From contig JACPIS010000012.1 in the NCBI GenBank assembly GCA_016187925.1, forward strand, positions 1 through 41,244: a stretch of 41,244 nt of DNA. The letters are read 5' to 3'. Shown here piece by piece: positions 14,703 through 21,829 of this stretch. Origin of the DNA: Opitutia bacterium. GTDB lineage: Bacteria > Verrucomicrobiota > Verrucomicrobiia > Opitutales > Opitutaceae. Every line of letters begins with the position of its first letter. The stretch's first letter is position 1. Below the pieces are notes generated by a model. It saw only the letters and a program-made list of their open reading frames with translations, made no database searches and had not been told where the DNA came from. The position numbers and the translations under genes are program-made.

Positions 14703-16223
14703 TCAGGCGGTCGTCGGGGCGGTGGTGACCGCGGGCTCGGCGGGCTTGGGCGTCTTGCCGCAGCCGAGCAGATGGCGCGTCTTGATGACCTCGGCGACCT
14801 TGGCTGGCACCAAGCGTTCCCAGGAGGGGTCGCCGTTTTTGATGCGCTGGAGGACGTCGCGCGAGAAAATGGCCAGGTAGTCCTCGTTGTAACCCGTGAG
14901 GCAGTCGATGTAGTGGTTCTCCAGCAGGTGCGCGTAGAGGTTGCGCAGGTGGTCGGAGACATGGAGGTTGCGGGCGGTGATGAGCACGTTGGCGGCGTAG
15001 GCGTGCGAGATGTGGGCGTGCCCGCCGCCCGCCGGATGGCCGCTGCTCAGGAAGCTGTCGTAGGCCTCCTGCTTCATCGGGTAGATGTAGAGCTTGACCG
15101 CGTGGCGGAACATCCGGCCCATGGACTCGAGGATGCCGCCTTCGAGGTTGTCGTAATATTTCTCGTTAAAGATCTCGAGGAGGTTGTTGATGCCCATCGT
15201 CACGCCGATCATCTCCTTCGTGTAGCGGCGGAAATAGGAGACGAGGCGGTAGAACTCCGAGTAGTTGGAGATGAGCACGGTGAAGCCGATGTGCCCGAGC
15301 ATGTCGACCCGCGAGAGAAAATCCTCGGCGTCGAGCGCGCCCTCGGCGAGGAGGTTGTTCATCGTGATCTCCATGAGCACGACGACGTCCTTGCCCTTGA
15401 CCATCGGCTCTTGGAGAAACTGGGCCGCGGCGCAGTTGAGCATGTCGACGTTGACGTGCGTGACCGGGCGGAAACTGCCGCGCTCGACGAGCACCGGGCG
15501 GTTGTAGATGACCTCGGAGGGCTGGAGCACGTCGCCGTTCGGGGCGAACATCACGGCGTTGGTCAGGCCGTGCTTGACGAGGATGAGCGAGAGCAGGCGG
15601 TTGTCGACGTGCTTGAACGCCGGACCGGAGAACCGGAGCATGTCGACCTCGATGCGGTCGGTGCCGACGTGGTCGACGAGCGACTGGATGAATTTTTCCG
15701 GATCGTCGAGGTAGTTGAACGCGCCGTAGACGAGATTGACGCCGACGATGCCGAGAGCCTCCTGCTGCTGGACCGTGCGCCGGTCCCACATGCGGACGTG
15801 GATGATGATGTCGCTCGGCTCCTCGAGCGGGTTGACCTGGAAGCGCACGCCCAGCCAGCCGTGCCCCTCGGGGCTGCGCTGGCTCTTGGTGGCGACGGTG
15901 TCGGCGAACACGAAGAAGCGGGTGCGCTCACCGCGTTTTTCGGCGAGACGCTCCTTGAGCAGCGAATACTCGTGGCCGAGCATGGTCTGGAGGCGTTCGC
16001 GCGAGACGTAGCGCGGGGCCTTGCCATAGATGGAGTCGCTGAACGTCATGTCGTAGGCCGACATGGTCTTGGCGATGGAGCCGGAGGCGCCGCCGGCCTG
16101 GAAGAAGATGCGGGCCACCTCCTGGCCGGCACCGATCTCGGCGATCGTGCCATAGCGCGTGCCGTCGAGGTTGATCGCGAGGGCCTTGCGCGTGGGGGTG
16201 AGAAGTTCCTGTTTCTCGCTCAT
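14703..16223 (-). CDS. Conserved protein of unknown function (often mislabelled in databases)
   Basis: A 506-residue protein whose text (A-I-N-L-D-G-x-x-Y-G-T, E-I-G-A-G-Q-E-V-A-R, M-S-A-Y-D-M-T-F-S-D) I recognise from a widespread family that database entries call either nicotinate-nucleotide adenylyltransferase or TonB-dependent receptor. Neither label is supported by visible motifs: there is no HxGH nucleotidyltransferase motif at the N-terminus, no signal peptide, and no barrel. The C-terminus has a His-rich stretch (A-G-G-G-H-A-H-I-S-H) and an A/P/T tail. It is likely cytoplasmic. The ATG at 16223 gives the family start; the frame upstream to 16307 looks non-coding. It stands divergent from sppA with a 180-nt gap. 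Confidence 0.8.
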   Translation of the reverse strand: MSEKQELLTPTRKALAINLDGTRYGTIAEIGAGQEVARIFFQAGGASGSIAKTMSAYDMTFSDSIYGKAPRYVSRERLQTMLGHEYSLLKERLAEKRGERTRFFVFADTVATKSQRSPEGHGWLGVRFQVNPLEEPSDIIIHVRMWDRRTVQQQEALGIVGVNLVYGAFNYLDDPEKFIQSLVDHVGTDRIEVDMLRFSGPAFKHVDNRLLSLILVKHGLTNAVMFAPNGDVLQPSEVIYNRPVLVERGSFRPVTHVNVDMLNCAAAQFLQEPMVKGKDVVVLMEITMNNLLAEGALDAEDFLSRVDMLGHIGFTVLISNYSEFYRLVSYFRRYTKEMIGVTMGINNLLEIFNEKYYDNLEGGILESMGRMFRHAVKLYIYPMKQEAYDSFLSSGHPAGGGHAHISHAYAANVLITARNLHVSDHLRNLYAHLLENHYIDCLTGYNEDYLAIFSRDVLQRIKNGDPSWERLVPAKVAEVIKTRHLLGCGKTPKPAEPAVTTAPTTA

Positions 16224-16403
16224 GGAGGAATGGGTAAAGGGTGATATCGGCACAGGAGAATGTCCAGTTGTGTTAAATTTTTGCCGGCCCGGTCCGATGC
16301 ATAGCAATGCCGCTCATACCGGCCGGGGGCCGCTCGACCCGGAGCGCCGGCCGCGGGGCTTTTTTCGCTGGCAGGGTCGGGGCAGGCGCGTAGGGTTCGG
16401 AGC

Positions 16404-18248
16404 ATGAAGAATTTCTTCACGTCGTTTTTTGCCACGCTGACGGCCTTGGTCGTGTTCTGCCTCGGCGGGGTGGTGGTGTGTTTCCTGTTCCTGGCGGCCT
16501 TGGCCGCCATGGGGGAGAAGCAGGTCGCCGTGCAAAAGGGCTCCTACCTGGTGCTCGACCTCTCCGTCAGCATCCAGGACATGCCGGAGCAGATGGAGGG
16601 GCTCGATGAGCTCGCCGACGCGTTCGGTGGCGGCAGCCCGCGCCTGCTGCAGCTGCGCGCGGCGACCCGCGCCTTGCAGGCGGCCGCGAAGGACGGCGAC
16701 ATTGCCGGCCTCTATATCCGGGGCCAGCTGCACTCCGTGGGCTACGGTTCGGGCTACGCGGCCTTGCGGGAGTTGCGGGAGGCGATCCAGAATTTCAAGG
16801 CGTCGGGCAAGCCGGTGAAGGCCTACCTCTCGTTCGCGACCACGAAAGACTACTATCTCGCCTCGACCGCCAGCGAGCTGACGATCGATCCCTACGGTGC
16901 GGTACTGATGCCGGGCCTCGCCTCGCAGCCGATGTTTTTCACCGGAGTCTTCGAAAAACTCGGCATCGGCGTGCAAGTGACGCGCGTCGGCAAATACAAG
17001 AGCGCGGTCGAGCCCTTTATCCGGAAGGACATGAGCCCCGAGAACCGCGCGCAGACGCAGAAACTGCTCGACGACGTCTGGGCCGAGCTGGTCAGCGGCA
17101 TCGAGCAATCCCGCCAGCTGAAGCCCGGCACCGTGCAGGCGGCGGTGGACAGCGAGGGCATTCTCCGGCCCGAAGTGGCGCAAAAACTGAAACTGGTCGA
17201 CCGCATCGCGTATCTCGACACCGTGCTCGATGAACTCAAGGTCGCCACGGGCCGCAAGGGCGCAAAGCAGACTTTCAAGCAGATCAATCTCAAGGATTAT
17301 GCGAAGCTCGTCACCGGTGACGGCCTCGTCGCCCGCCGCCGGACGGACGGCAAGATCGAACTCGGTTCAGGCGGTCACGGCAAGGTCGCCATCGTCTATG
17401 CCGAGGGCGAGATCGTCGACGGCAACGGCAAGGACCGCGGTTACGTCTGGGGCGGCACGATGGCCCGCGAGATCCGCGAGCTGCGGCAGGACGAAAGTGT
17501 GAAGGCCATCGTCCTGCGCGTGAACAGCCCCGGTGGCAGTGCCACCGCTTCCGAGGCCATCCAGCGCGAGCTGCGGCTGACGCAGAAGATCAAGCCCGTC
17601 GTCGTCTCCATGGGCACGCTCGCGGCCTCGGGCGGTTACTGGATTTCCACGTATTCCGATCGCATTTTCGCCGAGCCGAGCACGATCACGGGTTCCATCG
17701 GCGTGTTCGGCATGTACCTCAATCTCCAGGGCCTCGCCAACGACAAGCTCGGCCTCACGTTCGATACGGTCAAGACCGGCAAGTTTGCCGACGCCATGAC
17801 CATCGTCCGTCCGAAGACCGAGGAGGAACTCGCGATCTTCCAGCATTTCGTCGACTGGATCTACGATCAGTTCGTCGGCAAGGTCGCCGAGTCCCGCAAG
17901 CTGGACCGCGCCGTCGTGCAGGAGATTGCGCAAGGTCGTGTCTGGTCCGGCGCCGAGGCGAAGAAGCTCGGCTTGGTGGACGAACTCGGCGGACTCGATG
18001 CCGCGCTCAAGTTTGCGGCGGGCAAGGCGGGCCTCGGCGACGATTTCCGCGTGATGGAAGTGCCGCGGAAGAAACTGTTTTCCGAGGCCATCAGCGAAGC
18101 GCTCGAAGGCCATCGCCGCGAATATTCCTACGGCGGCCAGATCGGCGTGCTGGTGAAGGACTCGGTCGACGCGCTGCGCACGCTCGAGCACCTCAACGAC
18201 CCGCAGGGCGTGTATGCCCGGTTGCCTTTTGACCTGCGCCTGAAGTAA
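16404..18248 (+). CDS. sppA: Signal peptide peptidase SppA, 67K type
   Basis: A 614-residue membrane-anchored serine protease that cleaves leftover signal peptides. One N-terminal transmembrane helix (about 8-36) is followed by two tandem S49 domains, as in the long E. coli form (618 residues). The catalytic Lys199 lies in G-K-Y-K-S of the first half and the nucleophile Ser409 in T-L-A-A-S-G-G-Y of the second, matching the E. coli numbering. The signature N-S-P-G-G at 374-378 is also present. The sufT-like gene follows 9 nt downstream. Between 16224 and 16403 lies the divergent promoter region; it contains a G+C-rich imperfect hairpin near 16320-16353 but no promoter I can define. Confidence 0.95.
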   Translation: MKNFFTSFFATLTALVVFCLGGVVVCFLFLAALAAMGEKQVAVQKGSYLVLDLSVSIQDMPEQMEGLDELADAFGGGSPRLLQLRAATRALQAAAKDGDIAGLYIRGQLHSVGYGSGYAALRELREAIQNFKASGKPVKAYLSFATTKDYYLASTASELTIDPYGAVLMPGLASQPMFFTGVFEKLGIGVQVTRVGKYKSAVEPFIRKDMSPENRAQTQKLLDDVWAELVSGIEQSRQLKPGTVQAAVDSEGILRPEVAQKLKLVDRIAYLDTVLDELKVATGRKGAKQTFKQINLKDYAKLVTGDGLVARRRTDGKIELGSGGHGKVAIVYAEGEIVDGNGKDRGYVWGGTMAREIRELRQDESVKAIVLRVNSPGGSATASEAIQRELRLTQKIKPVVVSMGTLAASGGYWISTYSDRIFAEPSTITGSIGVFGMYLNLQGLANDKLGLTFDTVKTGKFADAMTIVRPKTEEELAIFQHFVDWIYDQFVGKVAESRKLDRAVVQEIAQGRVWSGAEAKKLGLVDELGGLDAALKFAAGKAGLGDDFRVMEVPRKKLFSEAISEALEGHRREYSYGGQIGVLVKDSVDALRTLEHLNDPQGVYARLPFDLRLK

Positions 18249-18257
18249 TCTCGGGGC

Positions 18258-18791
18258 ATGAATCACGAGCACACCCTCGTCCAGGATTGCCCGGCGACCG
18301 TCATCCCGGCGGGTGACAAGGTCACGCTGCCGTCCGGCACGCGCGTCTTCATCGCCCAGTCGCTGGGCGGCAACGTCACCGTGCGCACGGATCGCGGGCT
18401 CTTCCGCATCGCGCGGGAAAACGCCACGGCCATCGGCGGCTACGCGGCCAAGGAGGAGGCGGCTGCGGCGGCGGGCGAGTTCAGCGAGGAGGCCGTGTGG
18501 GACGCGCTGCGCACCTGTTTTGATCCGGAAATCCCCGTCAACATTGTCGACCTCGGTCTGGTCTACGATCTGGCCGTCGAACGCTCGGACAAGGGCAAGC
18601 ACCGCGTGCAGGTCAAGATGACCCTCACGGCACCGGGTTGCGGCATGGGCCCCGTGATCGCCGAGGACGCGCGGCAGAAAATCGCCGCTCTGCCGACCGT
18701 GGAAGCCGCCGAAGTCCACATCGTCTGGGATCCGCAATGGACCCCGCAGATGATCTCCGAGGTCGGCCGCAAGGTGCTGGGGTTGGAGTGA
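18258..18791 (+). CDS. sufT: SufT-like Fe-S cluster assembly factor (MIP18/DUF59)
   Basis: A 177-residue protein with an N-terminal half typical of SufT (about 1-75, containing L-P-S-G-T-x-V-x-I-x-Q-x-L-G-G-x-x-T-V) and a C-terminal MIP18/DUF59 domain: D-P-E-I-P-V-N-I-V-D-L-G-L-V-Y at 89-103 and the T-A-P-G-C-G-M cysteine loop near 129. Such proteins help mature Fe-S proteins. Other suf genes are not in the window. It sits 9 nt after sppA and 4 nt before the VOC gene, suggesting one transcript. The gene symbol rests on the two-part architecture. Confidence 0.88.
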   Translation: MNHEHTLVQDCPATVIPAGDKVTLPSGTRVFIAQSLGGNVTVRTDRGLFRIARENATAIGGYAAKEEAAAAAGEFSEEAVWDALRTCFDPEIPVNIVDLGLVYDLAVERSDKGKHRVQVKMTLTAPGCGMGPVIAEDARQKIAALPTVEAAEVHIVWDPQWTPQMISEVGRKVLGLE

Positions 18792-18795
18792 GTCT

Positions 18796-19245
18796 ATGAG
18801 CAGTCGATTCGGGCACGTGAACCTCATCGCGCGGGACTGGCGGGCGCTGGTCGCGTTTTACCGGGACGTATTCGGATGTGAACCGGTGGGCACGGAACGC
18901 GATCTGTCCGGTCCATTGCTGGAGCAAGGCAGCGGTATCGAAGGAGCGGCACTGCGGGGCATTCACCTGCGGCTGCCGGGAGGCCGCGAGAACGGCCCGA
19001 CCTTGGAGATTTTCACCTACCGGCTGAACGACGCACTGGCGCCGGGCATGCCGAATCGGACAGGTTTCGGGCATATCGCCTTCATCGTGGACGACGTGCC
19101 GGCCAAACGCGCCGAGGTGTTGCGGGCCGGCGGAAGCGACCACGGAGCAATGGTCACGACGCAGACCGGCGCTCGCAAAATCACGTGGCAGTATCTGCGC
19201 GATCCCGAGGGCAATCTGATCGAGCTGCAGTCGTGGTCGGATTGA
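18796..19245 (+). CDS. VOC-superfamily (glyoxalase-like) protein
   Basis: A 149-residue protein of the vicinal-oxygen-chelate fold. It has the opening F-G-H-V-N-L-I-A-R-D-W, Y-R-D-V-F-G-C-E-P, the central G-F-G-H-I-A-F-I-V-D-D-V, and the closing D-P-E-G-N-L-I-E-L-Q strand. His and Glu at the usual metal-binding spots (H8, H76-like, the final E) are visible. The substrate cannot be told: glyoxalase I, dioxygenase and resistance-type members share these features. It starts 4 nt after sufT and ends 6 nt from the convergent dus stop, with no terminator between. Confidence 0.88.
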   Translation: MSSRFGHVNLIARDWRALVAFYRDVFGCEPVGTERDLSGPLLEQGSGIEGAALRGIHLRLPGGRENGPTLEIFTYRLNDALAPGMPNRTGFGHIAFIVDDVPAKRAEVLRAGGSDHGAMVTTQTGARKITWQYLRDPEGNLIELQSWSD

Positions 19246-19251
19246 GGACGC

Positions 19252-20334
19252 TCAGGCCGTGACGGTATCGAGCGAGCAGCTCTCGACCGGTGTTTCGCAG
19301 TTCGGGCGGGCGATGATACCGGGATAAGGTTCCAGCGCGAACAGGCGGCCGGGCTCCGCGAGCAGATGCCGGTCGCAGACGGCGAACAGCTCAACCTCGG
19401 TCATCGCCCGGCGCATGTCATGCAGGAAGGAGCCCGCAGCATCGACGCTCTGGCCGACAAAGTTCAGGTACTTCTTCATCTTGGCGACATGGGCTGCCTC
19501 GGGCACGCCGGGCTGCTGCGTCTCGCGGTAAAGGTGCTCCACGTAATCGCGCACCATCGACAGGGTGACTGCCGTGACCGGCCGGCCGGCCATCCGTTCG
19601 CGCGTCTGCCGGAAGATCCACGGATTGCGGATCGCGTGGCGGCCGATCATGACGCCGGCGGCGCCGGTCTCGGCCAGCACGGCGGCGGCGCGATCGGCTG
19701 AAGTGATGTTACCGTTGGCCAGCACGGGACAGCGCACGGTGCGGGTGGCGTGGGCGATGAAGTCGTAATGCACGTCGCTGCGGTAGCCTTCCTTCACGGT
19801 GCGGCCATGCACGCTGAGCAGATCGACGCCGTGCTTGTTGACGAGCGCCAGCACGCGGTCGTAGTGCTCGGTCGAGTCGAAGCCGATGCGCATCTTGACC
19901 GTGAAGAGACCGGGTACGGCGTCGCGCAGGGCGCCGAGGAGTTCGTCGATCTTGACCGGATCGCGGAGCAGGCCGCCACCGACGTTCTTCTTGTAGATCT
20001 TGGGCGCCGGGCAGCCGAGGTTGAGGTCGATGCCGGCGACGGGGTGCTGCAACAAGTCGCGGACGGTGCGCACCATATCGGGCACGTGTTCGCCGATGAG
20101 CTGGGCGAAGACCGGCCGGCCGGTCTGGTTCTCGACGATGGAGCGGACGATGTGCTTTTCCGGGCGCGACTGGGCGTGGACCCGGAAGAACTCGGTGAAG
20201 AAATAATCCGGCGCGCCGTAGTGCGCCATGACGCGCATGAACGGCAGGTCGGTGACATCCTGCATCGGGGCCAGCGCTGTCAGGGGCAGGCCCGGGAGCA
20301 GGCCGGCGGGCAGGGCGCGGACGGGCGCACTCAT
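19252..20334 (-). CDS. dus: tRNA-dihydrouridine synthase
   Basis: A 360-residue FMN-dependent enzyme that reduces uridines in the tRNA D-loop. It has the L-A-P-M-Q-D-V-T-D opening, L-N-L-G-C-P-A-P-K with the catalytic Cys108, V-K-M-R-I-G-F, the S-V-H-G-R-T motif, and N-G-N-I-T-S ahead of G-V-M-I-G-R-H-A. The C-terminal helical RNA-binding domain is present. Which Dus class (A, B or C) it is cannot be decided by eye, since A-P-M-Q-D rather than A-P-M-A-G is unusual. It lies 4 nt downstream of the bifunctional-nuclease gene on the same strand, probably one operon. Confidence 0.92.
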   Translation of the reverse strand: MSAPVRALPAGLLPGLPLTALAPMQDVTDLPFMRVMAHYGAPDYFFTEFFRVHAQSRPEKHIVRSIVENQTGRPVFAQLIGEHVPDMVRTVRDLLQHPVAGIDLNLGCPAPKIYKKNVGGGLLRDPVKIDELLGALRDAVPGLFTVKMRIGFDSTEHYDRVLALVNKHGVDLLSVHGRTVKEGYRSDVHYDFIAHATRTVRCPVLANGNITSADRAAAVLAETGAAGVMIGRHAIRNPWIFRQTRERMAGRPVTAVTLSMVRDYVEHLYRETQQPGVPEAAHVAKMKKYLNFVGQSVDAAGSFLHDMRRAMTEVELFAVCDRHLLAEPGRLFALEPYPGIIARPNCETPVESCSLDTVTA

Positions 20335-20338
20335 GCGC

Positions 20339-20812
20339 TTACTGGTCCTCCTCGCCTGACTCGGACTGCTCTTCCTTCTGCTGCTTGAGCACGCGCTCGA
20401 GAATCTCGGTCATGTCCTCGACCACGTCGAAGACCCGGCGGGCGACAAAGATCGGACGCTTCTGCTGCAGGGCGAGGACGATGGAGTCACTCGGCCGGGC
20501 ATCGAGCTCGAGGATCTTGCGACCGAGCTCGTTCTGCATGTGCAGGATGACGCGGGCGAAATAGGTGCCTTCGTTGACATCGTTGATGATGATCCGCTCC
20601 AGGCTGATGCCGAACCCGAGGAAGACGTGTCCGATCAGGTCGTGCGTGAGGGGCCGCTCTTTCTTCACGCCGTTCAACGTCATGGAAATCGCGCTGCCGA
20701 CGCTGGGATCGACGTAGATGACGAAGGTCTTCTCGTCGTTGCCGAGGAACACGGCGCAGCCATTGGCCGTGGGCATCAGGCCTTTGACGGTAACTTCGGC
20801 GACATCAGTCAT
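20339..20812 (-). CDS. Bifunctional nuclease-family protein (DUF151)
   Basis: A 157-residue protein of the BFN/DUF151 family: F-V-I-Y-V-D-P-x-V-G-S-A-I, L-T-H-D-L-I near 55, I-N-D-V-N-E-G-T-Y-F-A-R, and D-A-R-P-S-D-S-I-V-L-A near 103-113. An acidic, Glu-rich tail follows. Some members have RNase/DNase activity in vitro; the cellular role in bacteria is unclear. It is probably co-transcribed with dus, which starts 4 nt after it. The ATG at 20812 is the only good start; 73 nt separate it from lpxI upstream. Confidence 0.88.
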   Translation of the reverse strand: MTDVAEVTVKGLMPTANGCAVFLGNDEKTFVIYVDPSVGSAISMTLNGVKKERPLTHDLIGHVFLGFGISLERIIINDVNEGTYFARVILHMQNELGRKILELDARPSDSIVLALQQKRPIFVARRVFDVVEDMTEILERVLKQQKEEQSESGEEDQ

Positions 20813-20885
20813 GGGAAGAAATGTGCTGCGATTCGAGGAAAGTTCAAGGGCGCAGCGGAAGCGTGTGCAGACAGTGGCGCACCGT

Positions 20886-21725
20886 TCAGAACCCGTGCAG
20901 GGCGATGCCCCAGGTTTTGGCCTGGGCGAGCACGGCGGGCTTGTCGAGGACGATGACCTTGCCGGCCTCGAGGGCGGCGGCGCCGAGGCCGGCCTCGCGC
21001 ATGACCTCGAGGGTCCGCAGGCCGAAGACTGGTACGTCGAAGCGGAAATCCTGCCGGGTCTTGACGGTCTTCACGAAGAGCGTCTCGTCGGTCTTGAAGG
21101 TGCCGGCGCGGCGCAGCATCTCGTCGGTGCCCTCGAACGCCTCCACTGCGATGACAGTGCCTTTGCGGACGACGCAGCCCTGGCCGATGTCGAGCCGGGC
21201 GATTTCGCGCGCGATGTGGATGCCGTGCTCGAGATACTCGGCCTCGATGGGGAATTTCCGGCCGGTCATCGTGCCGGCGTCGGCCAGCTGGTCGTCGATG
21301 AACGCGCGGGCGTCGAGCAGCGTGACGCCGAGTTTCTCGATCTCGGACGCGATGGCGCCGAAGATGGTCTCGGCGTTGCGCCGCTTGAGAGAGAAGAGAA
21401 TTTGTGCCGCCTTGAGGTCGGGCGTGAGTCCGTGAAAGAGTTTCTTGGGTTTCACCTGACCGGCCATGAGGGCGTAGCCGGCGCCGAATTCCTTGAGGGC
21501 CGAGAGCATTTTGCCGACCTGGCCGACGTTGAGGGTGACGCGCTCCGCTTCGGGGAAACTGGCGACGAGTTCCGGGCTGGTCTCATCGTCCATGGCCACG
21601 AGCCGCAGCGGGACGCCTGCCCGGCGGATGGCGGCCGCGGTGATGATCGGATACTGGCCGCGTCCGGCGATCAGGGCGATCGGGCGGCGGGGATCAAAAT
21701 CCTGCGGCAAGTAGGCGGAGAGCAT
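20886..21725 (-). CDS. lpxI: UDP-2,3-diacylglucosamine diphosphatase LpxI
   Basis: A 279-residue LpxI (DUF1009), the non-LpxH enzyme that splits UDP-2,3-diacylglucosamine to lipid X in lipid A synthesis. It has the N-terminal I-A-L-I-A-G-R-G-Q-Y-P segment, M-A-G-Q-V-K-P near 87, T-L-L-D-A-R-A-F near 135, and D-I-G-Q-G-C-V-V-R-K-G-T-V-I-A-V-E-A-F-E-G-T-D at about 179-201. Its presence implies an outer membrane with lipid A. The ATG at 21725 fits the family start; a longer in-frame reading overlaps the Wzc gene in another frame and is a shadow. It stands behind the terminator of the export operon. Confidence 0.93.
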   Translation of the reverse strand: MLSAYLPQDFDPRRPIALIAGRGQYPIITAAAIRRAGVPLRLVAMDDETSPELVASFPEAERVTLNVGQVGKMLSALKEFGAGYALMAGQVKPKKLFHGLTPDLKAAQILFSLKRRNAETIFGAIASEIEKLGVTLLDARAFIDDQLADAGTMTGRKFPIEAEYLEHGIHIAREIARLDIGQGCVVRKGTVIAVEAFEGTDEMLRRAGTFKTDETLFVKTVKTRQDFRFDVPVFGLRTLEVMREAGLGAAALEAGKVIVLDKPAVLAQAKTWGIALHGF

Positions 21726-21782
21726 CGGCGGCGGACAATGACGAATGCGGGGGAAAGATTGAAGGACTAAGTTCCGGCGAAG

Positions 21783-21810
21783 AAAAAGGCCGCGCCTCGC
21801 GGCGCGGCCC
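21783..21810 (-). terminator. Intrinsic terminator after the wzc-like gene
   Basis: On the minus strand a perfect 9-bp G+C-rich stem (21801-21809 with 21788-21796) with a GCGA tetraloop is followed by five T and TTCTT-like sequence. It ends the polysaccharide export operon before lpxI. Confidence 0.88.
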
Positions 21811-21829
21811 GGGGCAAAGAAAGGGGAGG

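Noticed and set aside
14586-16244. 552-codon open frame on the plus strand
   Set aside because: It is antisense to the well-conserved 506-residue protein; its product is biased toward Asp, Glu, Val and His with no motif.
16318-16365. G+C-rich hairpin followed by TTTTTT upstream of sppA
   Set aside because: The stem is imperfect and no plus-strand gene ends before it, because the upstream gene is divergent. It is not called a terminator, although attenuation of sppA is not excluded.
17367-18827. 486-codon open frame on the minus strand
   Set aside because: It lies opposite sppA and sufT, both supported by catalytic motifs, and has shadow-type composition.
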